Shown: positions 1 through 9,740, counted from the stretch's first letter. The stretch: DNA of 64,000 bases from Candidatus Sulfotelmatobacter sp. (GCA_017883385.1 JADGNQ010000012.1:1-64000), one strand, 5' to 3'. Notes: generated by a model from the sequence alone, not told the origin. Made by a program: numbers and translations.

Positions 1-909
1 GCCACTGTTGATCAGGGGCGCCCGACCCATGTAGCAGTTCGCCACCTGATAGCGAGTGAGATCGATCGGATGGTCGGTCGTCAGTTCGCTGTAGACCTTC
101 GGATTCGTCATCCCGTATTTCACGCCGTCCGTCGAAAGCGCTCCGTAGCCGTTGTTCGTCTCGGGGAGCTTCTGCTTGATGATGTCCGCCTCGATCGTGA
201 CGCCGAGATGGTTGGCTTGACCCGTCAGGTCCGCTGCCACGCCGTAGTCGACGCCGTCCTTCTTGAAGGCCGAGTTGCGGAGGTAACACCAGAGGACTGT
301 GAACATGCCCAACCGGTGCGCCTCCTCGAACGCCTGGCTCACCTCGACCAGTTGCCGTCCGCTCTCCTCGCTCCCGAAGTAGATCGTCGCCCCGACGGCC
401 GCCGCCCCCATCTCCCAGGCGCGTCGCGCATCCCCGAACATCGTCTGGTCGTACCGGTTCGGATACGTCAAGAGCTCGTTGTGATTGAGCTTCACGATGA
501 ACGGGATCTTGTGCGCCCAGCGGCGTGAGACTGCCCCGAGGACGCCGATGGTCGACGCGACCGCGTTGCAGCCACCCTCGTGCGCCAGCTCGACAATCTT
601 CTCGGGATCGAAATAGGCGGGATTGGGCGCGAAGCTCGCCCCGGCGCTGTGCTCGATGCCCTGGTCGACGGGCAGGATGCTCAGGTACCCCGTTCCACCG
701 AGACGGCCGTGGTCGAAGATCGACTGCAGGTTCCGCAGAACCGGGTTCGACCGGTCGTTCAACGACACGACTCGGTCGACGAAGTCCGGGCCCGGCAGGT
801 GCAACAGATCGCGGTCGATCGTGTGGCACTCGTGCTGGAGAAGCGACTCGGCCTCGTCGCCGAGGAGCTCCTCGATGTGTTCTATTCCCTGATCTGTGGC
901 GACAGCCAT
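1..909 (-). CDS. fbaB: Class I fructose-bisphosphate aldolase, 3' end cut by the window edge
   Basis: Reversible cleavage of fructose-1,6-bisphosphate to DHAP and glyceraldehyde-3-phosphate through a lysine Schiff base, in the cytosol. The 303 codons present match the E. coli FbaB/DhnA type along their whole length: [20 protein letters not shown] near residue 75, [39 protein letters not shown], the Lys-bearing ADIIKQK segment, and [13 protein letters not shown] at the edge. About 45 C-terminal residues should lie beyond position 1. The start is the ATG at 909, which adds roughly 12 residues to the E. coli N-terminus; no clear ribosome binding site is visible. Next to it lie a long hairpin and a broken GH13 gene, so its present neighbourhood may not be ancestral. 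Confidence 0.93.
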   Translation of the reverse strand, partial: MAVATDQGIEHIEELLGDEAESLLQHECHTIDRDLLHLPGPDFVDRVVSLNDRSNPVLRNLQSIFDHGRLGGTGYLSILPVDQGIEHSAGASFAPNPAYFDPEKIVELAHEGGCNAVASTIGVLGAVSRRWAHKIPFIVKLNHNELLTYPNRYDQTMFGDARRAWEMGAAAVGATIYFGSEESGRQLVEVSQAFEEAHRLGMFTVLWCYLRNSAFKKDGVDYGVAADLTGQANHLGVTIEADIIKQKLPETNNGYGALSTDGVKYGMTNPKVYSELTTDHPIDLTRYQVANCYMGRAPLINSG

Positions 910-1330
910 GGCGCGAAAAGGGCTTTGGGCAGCAGTGTCGGTTGGCAAAAGAAAATCCAGTGCATGGCGGTCCACCTTCCTTCCTAGCGGAATGGTGGCA
1001 GAGCGGTCCTCGCCGTCAAGGGTTCGCTACGCCGCACAGAACGCGCCCTTGACCGCTCCGGGCCGCTCTGCAAACCCTCCGCTAGGAAGGAAGGTGGATT
1101 TTAGGAAGGCAAATCAAAATCTACTTGACCTGGACCGGCCTTCTCATGGAAGGCCATTACACTCAAAACCCCCGCTCGGAGGATGATGCGTGTAGTGGGG
1201 ATGTTACGCCAATCATTCCAGGGTCCGACTTCCTCGATTGTGTTGTTTCGACTTCCGACAGGCACTCTAAGGCACTTTGCGCCAACTCGGTTTCCTTGCC
1301 CTTCGCTGTCGCGAAAAGAAGAGGTTGTGC
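910..1330. other. Intergenic stretch without a supported gene
   Basis: About 420 bases between the aldolase start and the GH13 remnant. The only structure seen is the 128-bp imperfect hairpin at 971-1098. Several short open frames cross it, but none shows recognisable protein features or a ribosome binding site. Confidence 0.6.
971..1098. repeat. Long imperfect hairpin (inverted repeat)
   Basis: The outer arms, 971-991 and 1078-1098, are perfect 21-bp reverse complements, a G/A-rich versus C/T-rich pair ending in a TAGCGGA motif. Complementarity resumes inside: GCAGAGCGG against CCGCTCTGC, then GTCAAGGG against CCCTTGAC. There is no T-run after it, so it is not a simple intrinsic terminator. 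It may be a MITE-like or REP-like element; only one copy is visible in this window. Confidence 0.8.
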
Positions 1331-1790
1331 AAAGAGAAAGGCCGCGACGGCGAGCGTACTCCGATGCAGTGGAATGGCACGCCCAACGCGGGTTTCAGTT
1401 CCGCGATACCCTGGCTGCCGGTTGACGATCGCTACAAGACCTACAACGTCGAGACTGAGCGGAAGGATCCGCAGTCGATTCTCAACTATTACCATCGTCT
1501 GCTTACACTGCGTCACAGCAATGAGGTACTGCGCGAAGGCAAGTACGTTGCGCTCAACGAAGAAGATCCGAATGTCCTCGCCTACGTCCGCACTTATAAA
1601 GGGACGAGCGTGCTGGTCGTCCTGAACATGAGTCCAACGGCACAGAAGCTGAAAGCTGGATCTGGCGGCGAAGGGCATTTCGGGGACAGCCGGGAAGACG
1701 TTGCTGGTTTCATTCGCCGCGCCCGACAGGATGAATGTGGGCGAGATTTCGCTGGAACCGTTTGGCGCATGGATCGCTCAGCTGGAATAA
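1331..1790 (+). pseudogene. C-terminal remnant of a GH13 alpha-glucosidase/trehalose-synthase-type enzyme
   Basis: The first recognisable residues, EKGRDGERTPMQW, match the GH13 segment of oligo-1,6-glucosidase/alpha-glucosidase that follows the catalytic residues. After it come the linker and the beginning of the C-terminal beta domain (ILNYYHRLLTLRHSNEVLREGKYV, then VLVVLNMSP). The roughly 400 N-terminal residues, including the catalytic barrel, are absent. Near 1651-1656 one extra base shifts the frame; the other frame continues sensibly to FGAWIAQLE and a TAA at 1788-1790. Truncation plus frameshift make this a dead gene. Identity to family level is secure; the exact substrate cannot be said. 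Confidence 0.8.
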
Positions 1791-1818
1791 GGGTGTGACA
1801 GACGAGTGAGCGGCGTTC

Positions 1819-1832
1819 GTCCCGAAAGGGAC
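1819..1832. terminator. Small hairpin beyond the end of the che operon
   Basis: GTCCC-GAAA-GGGAC, a perfect 5-bp stem closed by a GNRA-type tetraloop, lies 40 bp beyond the cheX stop codon. No T-run follows on either strand, so termination is only a guess. Confidence 0.3.
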
Positions 1833-1869
1833 TGCCGGTGGTCTAGGTCAGATCGTTGCGAAGCTGCCG

Positions 1870-2367
1870 TTACGCTCCTACTGCCGCGTGATCGCTCATG
1901 CGCCGCTTGTTGTAGCGCAGGGCGACATTCATGAAGACGCTGCCCATAGCGGTCTCAAAGCAGATCATCAGCGCTTCCGTGTCTTCGCTGGTCTTGTCGC
2001 CCTCCTGAGCGGTCAGAAGGAGCGGGGGATGTACGCGGAAATGGAAACCCTGGTCGTTGAGCGCGGAGATGGCGTTGCCCACTACCTGGTTGGCCAGTTC
2101 AAAGATGGTTTCCTTGATCAGCGTGTCCGACTCGGGCAGTTCGGCGCCGGCATAGTGACTGGCCACCCGAACCGCGGTATGCGGTTCGAGATCGAGAATG
2201 ATCCGGCCCTCAATGTCGCCCGTCAGCGCAATCATGCCCGCCACACCTTTGCGGCGGTAGGCGTCCTCTTCCATGGTGAGGTTTCCCACCTTGGTGTTGC
2301 CCTGCAGGCCCTGCGACAACACGGCGTCAGCCGCGTTGATGAAAGGCTGGATCAATTCCATCTTCAT
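1870..2367 (-). CDS. cheX: CheX-type chemotaxis phosphatase
   Basis: CheX proteins dephosphorylate CheY-P in the cytosol. The 165-aa product has the family's size and the Glu-x2-Asn signature in ELANQVVGNA near residue 90, and an N-terminal LIQPFINAADAVL helix typical of CheX. It is the last gene of the minus-strand chemosensory operon, 4 bp after the cheY stop, with GGAG about 9 bp before the ATG; a second ATG two codons in is possible. Pairing with the adjacent CheY supports a signal-termination role. It could alternatively belong to the wider CheC/CheX/FliY family, but the length and single E-x2-N motif favour CheX. Confidence 0.85.
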   Translation of the reverse strand: MKMELIQPFINAADAVLSQGLQGNTKVGNLTMEEDAYRRKGVAGMIALTGDIEGRIILDLEPHTAVRVASHYAGAELPESDTLIKETIFELANQVVGNAISALNDQGFHFRVHPPLLLTAQEGDKTSEDTEALMICFETAMGSVFMNVALRYNKRRMSDHAAVGA

Positions 2368-2371
2368 CGAG

Positions 2372-2812
2372 TTAAACTCCCGCTCCGGCTGCGACCGCCA
2401 CGGAGCCGTCTTCGCCCAGCACGTATTTAATGACTTCGTACAGAACTTCCGGCTTTACCGGCTTCTGCACGAAATGGCGCGCGCCGCGTTGCAGAGCCGC
2501 CACAATGTTCTCCTGATAGCCCACCGACGACACCATAACGATGCGGGCCTCCGGATGCGCCTGCACGATTCGTTCGGCTGCCTCGATCCCTTCCATCTGC
2601 GGCATGGTGATATCCATGAGTACGATGTCAGGATGCGTGCGGTCGAACTCGCTGATGGCAGTCAAGCCGTCTCCGGCTTCAGCTGCCACCTGCCCGCCGA
2701 ACGTTTCGATCATGCGGGCCAGGTTCTTGCGTGCAAACACCGAGTCGTCCACGATCAAGTAGCGGACCGGCTGCCCGTCTTTGCTGCGTTTCACTGGTGC
2801 AAACTGCTCCAT
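2372..2812 (-). CDS. cheY: CheY-like single-domain response regulator
   Basis: Receiver domain only, 146 aa. The acidic pair D22-D23 (YLIVDDSVFAR), the phospho-acceptor D67 (IVLMDITMPQMEG) and K117 (VQKPVKPE) are all present, so it should be phosphorylated by CheA. The start at 2812 was chosen because GGGGAGG lies 7 bp upstream; a longer open frame upstream has no such site and overlaps cheB. It is the likely output of the operon. With no flagellar genes nearby, its target (type IV pili, gene expression or c-di-GMP) is unknown. An 82-bp gap separates it from cheB. Confidence 0.92.
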   Translation of the reverse strand: MEQFAPVKRSKDGQPVRYLIVDDSVFARKNLARMIETFGGQVAAEAGDGLTAISEFDRTHPDIVLMDITMPQMEGIEAAERIVQAHPEARIVMVSSVGYQENIVAALQRGARHFVQKPVKPEVLYEVIKYVLGEDGSVAVAAGAGV

Positions 2813-2894
2813 ACAGACCTCCCCTTTCAACTGCATATCATGCCCGGTGGTCCGGGACCAGATCACGCTGGTCACGGCTTCCGGTGCCCGATTC

Positions 2895-3959
2895 CTAGTT
2901 TCCGGCGCGCACTGCCGTGTTCCGGCCGCAAAGAGCCTGCAGCGTCGCCCCCATGACATCCAATGCGACCACGCGGATAGCGTATCCCCGCTCGATGGCC
3001 ACTTTCGGCATGCCGAACACCACGCAGGACTCTTCGTTCTGCGCAATGGTCATGCCGCCTTCTTTCTTGATTGCTCCCAAGCCTTCGGCGCCGTCGTCCC
3101 CCATGCCGGTCATCAGCAGCCCGATCGCCTGGGTTTTGAACTCCTCGGCGACGCTGCGCAGCAGCACATCCGCACTGGGACGGTGCCCGTTCACGTGCGG
3201 GTCATCGCTGAGCACCACGATGTCTCCCAAGGGCAGCCGTTTCACTTTCATGTGCCGGCTTCCGGGACAGATCAGCACTCGCCCGGGCTGAAGCATATCC
3301 CCAGACTGTGCTTCTTTCACCCGCAGGGGACATACTTCGTCCAGCCGGCGCGCGAACATCTCGGTGAACCCTTCCGGCATGTGTTGCACCACCGTGATCG
3401 ATCCGGGAAAATCTCCGGGCAGTTGCGACAGCAGGTACTCCACCGCCTGTGGTCCGCCGGTGGAAACACCGATCGCCACGACTTTGGTTGGAGCCGCAGC
3501 GGAAGCCTTGACCTTCTCGGGCTTGGGCGGGACTCCCGACAGCATTCGCGGCTTCAGCTTGCAGTCAGCCGCTGCCTTTACTTTCGCGATCAATTCCTTG
3601 GCCGTCTCCGCCATGTGGGCGGAGGCGTCCTTGGGCTTGGTGACGAAGTCGAACGCGCCCAGCCCCAGAGCTTTCATGGTGACGGACGCGCCTTCGGTGC
3701 TGTGCGAACTGAACACGATCACAGGCACCGGCTGCCGTCGCATGATCTCTTTCAGTGCGTCGATGCCGTTCATGCCGGGCATTTCGAGGTCGAGCGTGAC
3801 CACGTTCGGCTTCAACTCTTCGATCTTTTTCAGGCAGAAGGTGCCGTCCATCGCGGTGCCTACTACTTCAATGGACTCGTCAGCCGCCAGCATCTGCGGA
3901 ATCAGCTTGCGCATGAGCGCGGAATCGTCGACCACGAGTACCCGCACAGATTTCCTCAT
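2895..3959 (-). CDS. cheB: CheB protein-glutamate methylesterase/deamidase
   Basis: Removes methyl groups from receptor glutamates and so resets adaptation in the opposite sense to CheR. The 354-aa product has an N-terminal receiver (D11-D12, phospho-acceptor D57 in TLDLEMPGMNG, K in VTKPK) and a C-terminal methylesterase domain with the Ser-His-Asp triad: S166 in GVSTGGP, H193 in VQHMPEGFT and D289 in MTGMGDDGA. The start is the ATG at 3959, which overlaps the cheA stop as ATGA and has AGGAGG just upstream inside cheA, implying coupled translation. All catalytic residues are intact. Confidence 0.96.
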   Translation of the reverse strand: MRKSVRVLVVDDSALMRKLIPQMLAADESIEVVGTAMDGTFCLKKIEELKPNVVTLDLEMPGMNGIDALKEIMRRQPVPVIVFSSHSTEGASVTMKALGLGAFDFVTKPKDASAHMAETAKELIAKVKAAADCKLKPRMLSGVPPKPEKVKASAAAPTKVVAIGVSTGGPQAVEYLLSQLPGDFPGSITVVQHMPEGFTEMFARRLDEVCPLRVKEAQSGDMLQPGRVLICPGSRHMKVKRLPLGDIVVLSDDPHVNGHRPSADVLLRSVAEEFKTQAIGLLMTGMGDDGAEGLGAIKKEGGMTIAQNEESCVVFGMPKVAIERGYAIRVVALDVMGATLQALCGRNTAVRAGN

Positions 3960-6160
3960 GCCTGGCCTCCTGCATTCGTGCTCAAGGCCAGACGCACACG
4001 GTCCATGGGCGTCAGCAACAGACCCGAATTGGATTGTCCGGTTTGCTGCGGCCGCCACCGGGCCACGTGCTCCACCACGGCCGGCAGGTTGAGAATCAGC
4101 ACGACCCGTCCGTCGCCCAGGATGGAAGCGCCGGAAACCAGATCGGTTACGAACGTCTGGTCGTCCAAAGCCTTGATCACCAGTTCCTCTTCGCCTTCCA
4201 GCGCGTCGACGAGCAAACCGTACTTCCGCTCTCCGACCATAATGACCAGCACAAAGAGTTTGGAGCGACGCGCGTCACCGTCAGGCACCGGACGTCCCAG
4301 TCGCAGCAGGGGCAGCACCTGGTTGCGCAACTGTAACACCTCGTAGTTGTCGACCTGATGCACTTCCGATTCGAAAGTGCGGGAAATTTCCATAACCGCG
4401 TTCAGCGGGATGGCATACAACCGCTGCTCCACCCAGAATAGCAGTGCCTTGATGATGGCCAGGGTCAGCGGCAACTTCAGCCGGAAGGTGGTGCCTTTTC
4501 CGGGATGGGTCTCCACGCTGATAGAGGCTTTCAGCCGGTGCAACACGCTCTGCACCACATCCATGCCGACGCCGCGACCGGAGACTTCGGTGACCTGTTC
4601 GGCGGTGCTGAAGCCGGGGCGGAAGATGAAATCGAGAGTTTCGGCTTCGGTCAGGCGCGACGCTTCTTCCGGCGTTGTCATACCAAGCTCGATCGCTTTT
4701 GCCCGAATCTTCTGGGCGTCGATGCCGTGGCCGTCGTCGGAGACTTCGACGACGACCTGGTTACCGTGATGATACGCGTTCAGCCGGATCGTGCCCTGCG
4801 GAGATTTGCCCGACTTGCGGCGTTCTTCAGGAGTTTCAATGCCGTGGCTTACAGCGTTTCGCACCAAATGGGTCAGGGGCTCGCCGATGGCGTCAAGAAT
4901 TCCTTTATCAAGATCGGTGTCGTGACCGCTGACGACCAACTCCACCTGGCGCCCGCACTGCCGCGAGACATCGCGTACCATGCGCGGAAAGCGCCGGAAC
5001 AATTGCTCGACCGGCACCATGCGGATCTTCATGACGGACCGCTGCAAATCATTCAGCACGCGCGCCTGGAAGGCTATGGCATCGGCAAACTTGCTGCGCA
5101 GCAGCTCTTTGGGATAGCGCTTGGAGAACTCGATGAGCGCCTGCTGCAACATGGACTTGCCGATAATCAGTTCGCCCACCAGGTTGAGCACGTTATCGAT
5201 GCGTCCCGCTTCCACGCGCAGGATGTTCTCCTGTACGGCGTGGGTCCCGGCAGGATCGAGCCCAGGAGCGGCAATGGGCAAAGGCGGAACCACGCTCGCT
5301 TCAACCTCCAGCAGATCTTCGGCGGCGGTTTCTGGCGTGAAGCCGGTTTCCTCCGCAGGCTGCTTCGGTGCCGGGCTGGGCGCGAACATCATTTCGACCG
5401 TGACTTCTTCCGAGATGGTTGGAATGCGTCCCTTGGCGGCGATCTGCTCGACCGTCTGCGCGGTGGCTAATACGAACTCGACTTGCTTGGTGGCGGCTGG
5501 CGACTTCGCATCCGGGCGCACGGCTAACACTTGACCCACGCCGCCTAGGGCGTTGTAGATCAACTGTCGCCCAGCGATAGGCATGGCGCAATGCGGATCG
5601 ATCTTGACCACCACGTGATACACAGCCAACCCGGCAGCTTGCGCCTTGGTCATGGCCAGCTTTTCGTATTCGGTCCAGAGCGCCGCGGCTTTCGCCGATG
5701 CTCTGGCTGCCGATGTTTTTGCCGCGGGAGCTTTGCCCACGGTCTTCTTCGTGCGCCGCGCTTTGGCGGCAGCTGGTACGGCGGTCAGATCGTTGATCTT
5801 CTTGCTCAGGCTCCTGGTCGAGGGCAGCTTGCCGCCGCTGCGATAGGCCGCGATCATCTCCACAAAAACGTCGGCGGCCGCAAAAGCAATCTCGGCCACG
5901 GCCGCTTGCGTAGCGGCACCTTCGAGCGACAGGGCATCTTCGAACTGATGTGCCAGTTCGCTCAACTCGCGCAGCCCGCAGGCGGCTGCGTCGCCCTTCA
6001 AGGTATGCACCGTGCGCCGGATTACGCGTACGATTTCCTCGTCGCCAGGGGTCTTCTCCAGCTTCAGCGCTTCTTCATTCAGCGCCTGCAGCAGTTCCTG
6101 GGAAGTCTCAAAGAAGAGATCCCTCAGTTCCGCGCCGCGCTCATCGGGGGAATCGGTCAT
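3956..6160 (-). CDS. cheA: CheA chemotaxis histidine kinase
   Basis: Central kinase of the array, phosphorylating CheY and CheB. The 734-aa product shows an N-terminal Hpt domain with phospho-acceptor H52 (VHTLKGDAA), an Ala/Lys-rich linker around 130-160 leading into a middle domain possibly equivalent to P2, a dimerisation region, and an ATPase core with N box (HLVRNAVSHGIE), G1 (SDDGHGID) and FxPGFST/GRGVGMDVV motifs. A CheW-like domain from about 600 ends the protein. The start at 6160 follows the cheR stop by 3 bp, with GAGGTGAGGG overlapping the end of cheR. Complete, with no missing residues seen. Confidence 0.96.
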   Translation of the reverse strand: MTDSPDERGAELRDLFFETSQELLQALNEEALKLEKTPGDEEIVRVIRRTVHTLKGDAAACGLRELSELAHQFEDALSLEGAATQAAVAEIAFAAADVFVEMIAAYRSGGKLPSTRSLSKKINDLTAVPAAAKARRTKKTVGKAPAAKTSAARASAKAAALWTEYEKLAMTKAQAAGLAVYHVVVKIDPHCAMPIAGRQLIYNALGGVGQVLAVRPDAKSPAATKQVEFVLATAQTVEQIAAKGRIPTISEEVTVEMMFAPSPAPKQPAEETGFTPETAAEDLLEVEASVVPPLPIAAPGLDPAGTHAVQENILRVEAGRIDNVLNLVGELIIGKSMLQQALIEFSKRYPKELLRSKFADAIAFQARVLNDLQRSVMKIRMVPVEQLFRRFPRMVRDVSRQCGRQVELVVSGHDTDLDKGILDAIGEPLTHLVRNAVSHGIETPEERRKSGKSPQGTIRLNAYHHGNQVVVEVSDDGHGIDAQKIRAKAIELGMTTPEEASRLTEAETLDFIFRPGFSTAEQVTEVSGRGVGMDVVQSVLHRLKASISVETHPGKGTTFRLKLPLTLAIIKALLFWVEQRLYAIPLNAVMEISRTFESEVHQVDNYEVLQLRNQVLPLLRLGRPVPDGDARRSKLFVLVIMVGERKYGLLVDALEGEEELVIKALDDQTFVTDLVSGASILGDGRVVLILNLPAVVEHVARWRPQQTGQSNSGLLLTPMDRVRLALSTNAGGQA

Positions 6161-6163
6161 GCG

Positions 6164-7075
6164 TTAATCCCTCACCTCAACCCGCTGGTAGGCCGTGCCA
6201 CTGTCCTTGTGCACCATCTGGAACTTCTTGGTCAGACCGAGCAAGCTCTCCGCATGTCCTACAAATAGGTAGCCGTTAGTGTTCAAGCAGCGGTAGAACT
6301 TTTCGGTCAGCCGTTTCTGTTCCGCCTCATCGAAATACATCATCACATTGCGGCAGAAGATGATGTCATTGCGCTGGGGCAGGTACTCGGTCTTCAGATT
6401 GTGAAAATCGAAGTGCACCATTTCCTTCACTGGCTTCTTGATGGCGTAACGATCGCCCACCTTGTCGAAATAGCGCAGGCGGTAGCCGTAGTCGACCATC
6501 GACATTTGATTCTCGCTATAGGTGCCTTCCTGCCCGGTACGCAGCACCGAGTAGCTGATGTCGCTGGCCAGGATCTCCACCCGCCACGGTGGCGGTACCA
6601 GCGGCTTGGGCAGCGGCAGGTCCATGGGCAGCGGATTGCGCAGGTAGTAGTACGCCAGCGCGTCGGTGACCAGCATGGCCAGCGTGTAGGCTTCCTGCCC
6701 GGTGGAGCAGCCTGCGCTCCAGATGCGGATTGAATACTCGCGCCGCGAGCTCTTCTGCTTGAACAGCTCTTCCAGCACGGTTTTCTGGAACAGATCCAGC
6801 TGTGCCTTATGGCGGAAGAAACTGGTCTCGTTGACCGTGAGGTTTTCCAGCAGTTTGGCCAGTTCGTCCTTGCCTTGCTGGCTGATCAACAAACGGTAAT
6901 AGGCATAGAAAGAATCGAGGCGGCATTCCTTCAGTCGGCGCAGCAGCCGGTCCTGAAGAAAGTGTGTGCGCCGCTCGTCGAAGTGCATGCCGCACTCCTG
7001 GTAGACCAGCGCCTGCAGCAACTTCAGTTCGGCTTCCGTCAGTATGGGAGCAGGTGCCGCTCCGGATGTACTCAT
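6164..7075 (-). CDS. cheR: CheR chemoreceptor methyltransferase
   Basis: SAM-dependent methylation of receptor glutamates. The 303-aa product has the all-alpha N-terminal domain (LLQALVYQECGMHF), the NETSFFRH motif, the SAM-binding IWSAGCSTGQEAYTLAM, then DIIFCRNVMMYFD and GYLFVGHAESL, all in family order. It lies between cheW and cheA in the operon; a GAGAACGAGAA purine stretch precedes the ATG. The MCP in this operon has no NWETF-type C-terminal tether, so CheR probably binds the receptor body directly. A second, divergent CheR is encoded at 19170-20288. Confidence 0.95.
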   Translation of the reverse strand: MSTSGAAPAPILTEAELKLLQALVYQECGMHFDERRTHFLQDRLLRRLKECRLDSFYAYYRLLISQQGKDELAKLLENLTVNETSFFRHKAQLDLFQKTVLEELFKQKSSRREYSIRIWSAGCSTGQEAYTLAMLVTDALAYYYLRNPLPMDLPLPKPLVPPPWRVEILASDISYSVLRTGQEGTYSENQMSMVDYGYRLRYFDKVGDRYAIKKPVKEMVHFDFHNLKTEYLPQRNDIIFCRNVMMYFDEAEQKRLTEKFYRCLNTNGYLFVGHAESLLGLTKKFQMVHKDSGTAYQRVEVRD

Positions 7076-7184
7076 GCTTATTCTCGTTCTCGCTTGACTC
7101 AGAATTCCACGGTCCGGAAACTGCCGAATCCGTTCCTGGCTGTAGCTCTTAACTTCAGGAATCAGCCACAGCTCTTAACTACAG

Positions 7185-7691
7185 TTAACGTGCCGCCGCT
7201 CCCCGCGCCTCTGGTTTCGCCGCCGGCTTCTTTTCGCTGGCCTCACTCTTGACTTGCTGCAGGCTGCCTGGAGCCAGCAGTTTGCTTATATCGAGCAGCA
7301 CGACCAGTCGCCCGCCCACTTTGCCCAGTCCGGTCACACAGTTCAAGCCACCGTCCTGAAAGACCGCGGGCGGAGGTTCCACCGCGTCGGAGGGGATCTT
7401 CAGCACCTCGGAAGCCGAGTCCACGATCAGCCCCGCCAGTCTTCCGCCGTGCTCGACGACCAGAATGCGATTCTGTCGATTGAGCGCCGCTTCCTCTTCT
7501 CCGAAGCGCTTGCGCAGGTCCATCACGGAGACAATCTTGCCGCGCAGGTTGATCACGCCCTCCAGATAGTCGGGAGCGTCGGGCACGGCAGTAATCTCGG
7601 GCACCCGCACGATTTCATGCAGGGAAGTGATGGGCACGCCATAGGTCTCGCGTCCCACCTTAAAGCCCACGATATGGAGTTCACGGCTCAT
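7185..7691 (-). CDS. cheW: CheW adaptor protein
   Basis: Links receptors to CheA. The 168-aa product has the CheW fold signatures: FKVGRETYGVPITSLHEIVR, LEGVINLRGKIVSVMDLRKRFG, and LLDISKLL near the end. An Ala/Lys-rich tail of about 25 residues follows the domain. The ATG at 7691 is preferred because AGGAG sits 9 bp upstream; the in-frame TTG at 7700 would touch that site. The 109 bp downstream, before cheR, carry two copies of AGCTCTTAACT, one of this genome's short dispersed sequences. Confidence 0.94.
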   Translation of the reverse strand: MSRELHIVGFKVGRETYGVPITSLHEIVRVPEITAVPDAPDYLEGVINLRGKIVSVMDLRKRFGEEEAALNRQNRILVVEHGGRLAGLIVDSASEVLKIPSDAVEPPPAVFQDGGLNCVTGLGKVGGRLVVLLDISKLLAPGSLQQVKSEASEKKPAAKPEARGAAAR

Positions 7692-7732
7692 ATTTTTCAA
7701 CTCCTGGTTTCAGGCTCCCCAGAGAGCAGGCC

Positions 7733-9712
7733 TCAGTATTGCGATCCCGCTGCAGCACGTTTGGCGCTGCGTCCCGAGAAATCCCCGCCCGAGGAGCGCG
7801 TGGACTGCTCCAGGGAGAAGCGATCCAGCGATTCCAGCAGGCCGCGGGACATTTTTGACATTTGCTCCGACGACGCCGCCAGTTCGGTTGACCCGGAAGT
7901 GGATTGCTGCACCAGTTCACGCATCCGCTCCATGGCCTTGACCACGGCCTGCGCTCCCGATGCCTGTTCTTCCACCGCCGAATTGATTTCGTGGGTGATC
8001 TCGTTCAGGCGCGTGGTAGCGCGCGCGATCTGCGACGAACCGTGCGACTGTTCGTTGGTGGCCGCGCCGATTTCCTGCGCGAACTTGTAGACCTCGGTGA
8101 CCACGTTTGAAATCTTCCGCAGCGCACCGTTCAGTTCTCCGCCCAGTTCCAGTCCTTCGTTCACGATGATGGTCGAGCGGTCCATGTTCTCGACCGCCTT
8201 GCGCGCTTCCTTCTGAATGCTCTGGATCAGTTCGGAAATTTCCTTGGTCGACTGCGCCGATTTTTCCGCCAGCTTGCGGACTTCGTCGGCGACCACTGCG
8301 AAGCCCAGGCCATGTTCGCCCGCGCGTGCCGCTTCGATGGCGGCATTCAGGGCCAGAAGGTTGGTTTGCTCGGCCAGATCGTCGATAACTTCTATGATCT
8401 TCCCGATGTCATCGGCCCGCTGTCCCAGGGCCCCAATGATCTGGCCCGAAGAGTTGATGGTCGTGTTGATGCGGTTCAGGCCATCGGTGGCCTTTTCCAT
8501 GGTAGTGATGCCGCTGTGTACTTCTTCGCGCGAACGGTTGGAGATATCGAGCAGCACTTTGGCGGTATCGGCCACGCGCTGAATCGAAGCCACCATCTGA
8601 TCGATCGAGGCGGAAGTTTCGCTTACGCTGGAGGCCTGCACCTGCGTACTCTTCACCATGTTCTGCACGTTGACGCTCATCTCGTGCATGGTGCTGGTGA
8701 CTTCATCGATGGCCGAAGAGGCCTGCAATCCGATTTTGGCGGAATCGTCGGAAGCGCCGGCAACCTGCCCGGAAGCGCTCGCGACCTGCGAGGAAGCATC
8801 GCGGACGCTGCGTACCAGGCCCGCCAGTCCATCCACCATCCGTACGAAGGCATTGCCCAGCGTGTCGTGCGACGAACGCGGCTTGACTTCCACGGTCAGG
8901 TCGCCTCCGGCGATGGCTTCGGAAACGCCCGCCATCTCCTTGAGGTAGATGACCATCTTTTGGAACGTACGGGCCAGTTCTCCGATTTCGTCGTTGCGGT
9001 TCAGGTCAATGTTGTGTTCGAGATCTCCGGTGTTGCCGATGCCCCGGGCCACATTCATCAGGTTCGTCAGCGGTTCGGTGATCGACTTGGCGGTGCGGAA
9101 AGCGATGCCCGCACCCACACCGAGGGCGACGAGAGTAAAGAGCAGCGAGACGATGATGGTCCCCGTAGCTGCGGTGTCATCCGACTTGCGGCGCTCCTCC
9201 ACCAGTTTGTGGTTTTCGTCGTCGGCCACATCGAGGGCGTCGGTCGAATTCTTCACCCACGCGGACGCGTCTTTTTGGAGATAGTAGATTTGCAGTTCGG
9301 CCACGGTGGCGTTGCCGGAATCGACGTCTTTCCGCTTTTCGATCAGCGACTGGGAGAATTCTTTGCCCCACGCCTGTTCCAACTGCTGGACCTTGGCTAA
9401 CGAGGTCCGGACCTGGTCGGAGTTGGCCTGGGACTTGCCGTCTTCCAGCTTCTCGTTCAGGGTGCGCAGGCCCTCGTTCATCCGGTCCACTTCGCGGGTG
9501 TCGCCGCTCAGCAGATAGTTGCTCAGGTAGAGTCGGTCCTGCATCATCTGGAAGCGGACCGACTTGGTGGTGTCGGCGAGTTTCGAAGCCGCCGCCGCCG
9601 CGTCTTTGGCGGCGTGCTCGCGCCGTACGGCGATCCAGTTCACGAAGAACAGCAACAGGACCATGCCCAGGATGAATCCGAAACTTCCATAAAGCTTCTT
9701 TCCAATCGTCAT
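7733..9712 (-). CDS. Methyl-accepting chemotaxis protein
   Basis: Transmembrane chemoreceptor of 659 aa. TM1 is about residues 12-30 ([17 protein letters not shown]). A helical extracytoplasmic domain of about 150 residues resembling a four-helix-bundle sensor follows, then TM2 ([20 protein letters not shown]), HAMP ([14 protein letters not shown]) and the signalling hairpin with [19 protein letters not shown]. The ligand cannot be predicted. The start at 9712 has GGAGGAG 7 bp upstream; the longer frame has none. No C-terminal CheR-binding pentapeptide is present (it ends in AAAGSQY). It sits directly upstream of cheW and is the only receptor encoded here. Confidence 0.95.
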   Translation of the reverse strand: MTIGKKLYGSFGFILGMVLLLFFVNWIAVRREHAAKDAAAAASKLADTTKSVRFQMMQDRLYLSNYLLSGDTREVDRMNEGLRTLNEKLEDGKSQANSDQVRTSLAKVQQLEQAWGKEFSQSLIEKRKDVDSGNATVAELQIYYLQKDASAWVKNSTDALDVADDENHKLVEERRKSDDTAATGTIIVSLLFTLVALGVGAGIAFRTAKSITEPLTNLMNVARGIGNTGDLEHNIDLNRNDEIGELARTFQKMVIYLKEMAGVSEAIAGGDLTVEVKPRSSHDTLGNAFVRMVDGLAGLVRSVRDASSQVASASGQVAGASDDSAKIGLQASSAIDEVTSTMHEMSVNVQNMVKSTQVQASSVSETSASIDQMVASIQRVADTAKVLLDISNRSREEVHSGITTMEKATDGLNRINTTINSSGQIIGALGQRADDIGKIIEVIDDLAEQTNLLALNAAIEAARAGEHGLGFAVVADEVRKLAEKSAQSTKEISELIQSIQKEARKAVENMDRSTIIVNEGLELGGELNGALRKISNVVTEVYKFAQEIGAATNEQSHGSSQIARATTRLNEITHEINSAVEEQASGAQAVVKAMERMRELVQQSTSGSTELAASSEQMSKMSRGLLESLDRFSLEQSTRSSGGDFSGRSAKRAAAGSQY

Positions 9713-9740
9713 GCCGTTTCTCCTCCGCAGTGAAGTGTGA

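Noticed and set aside
990-1035. tRNA-like wording (GGTGGCAGAGCGGTC...GGGTTCGCTAC) inside the long hairpin
   Set aside because: No acceptor or anticodon stem can be formed; the bases instead pair within the 128-bp inverted repeat.
2781-4346. Long plus-strand open frames across cheB/cheA
   Set aside because: They are antisense to intact, motif-bearing genes and show no protein family features; high GC explains them.
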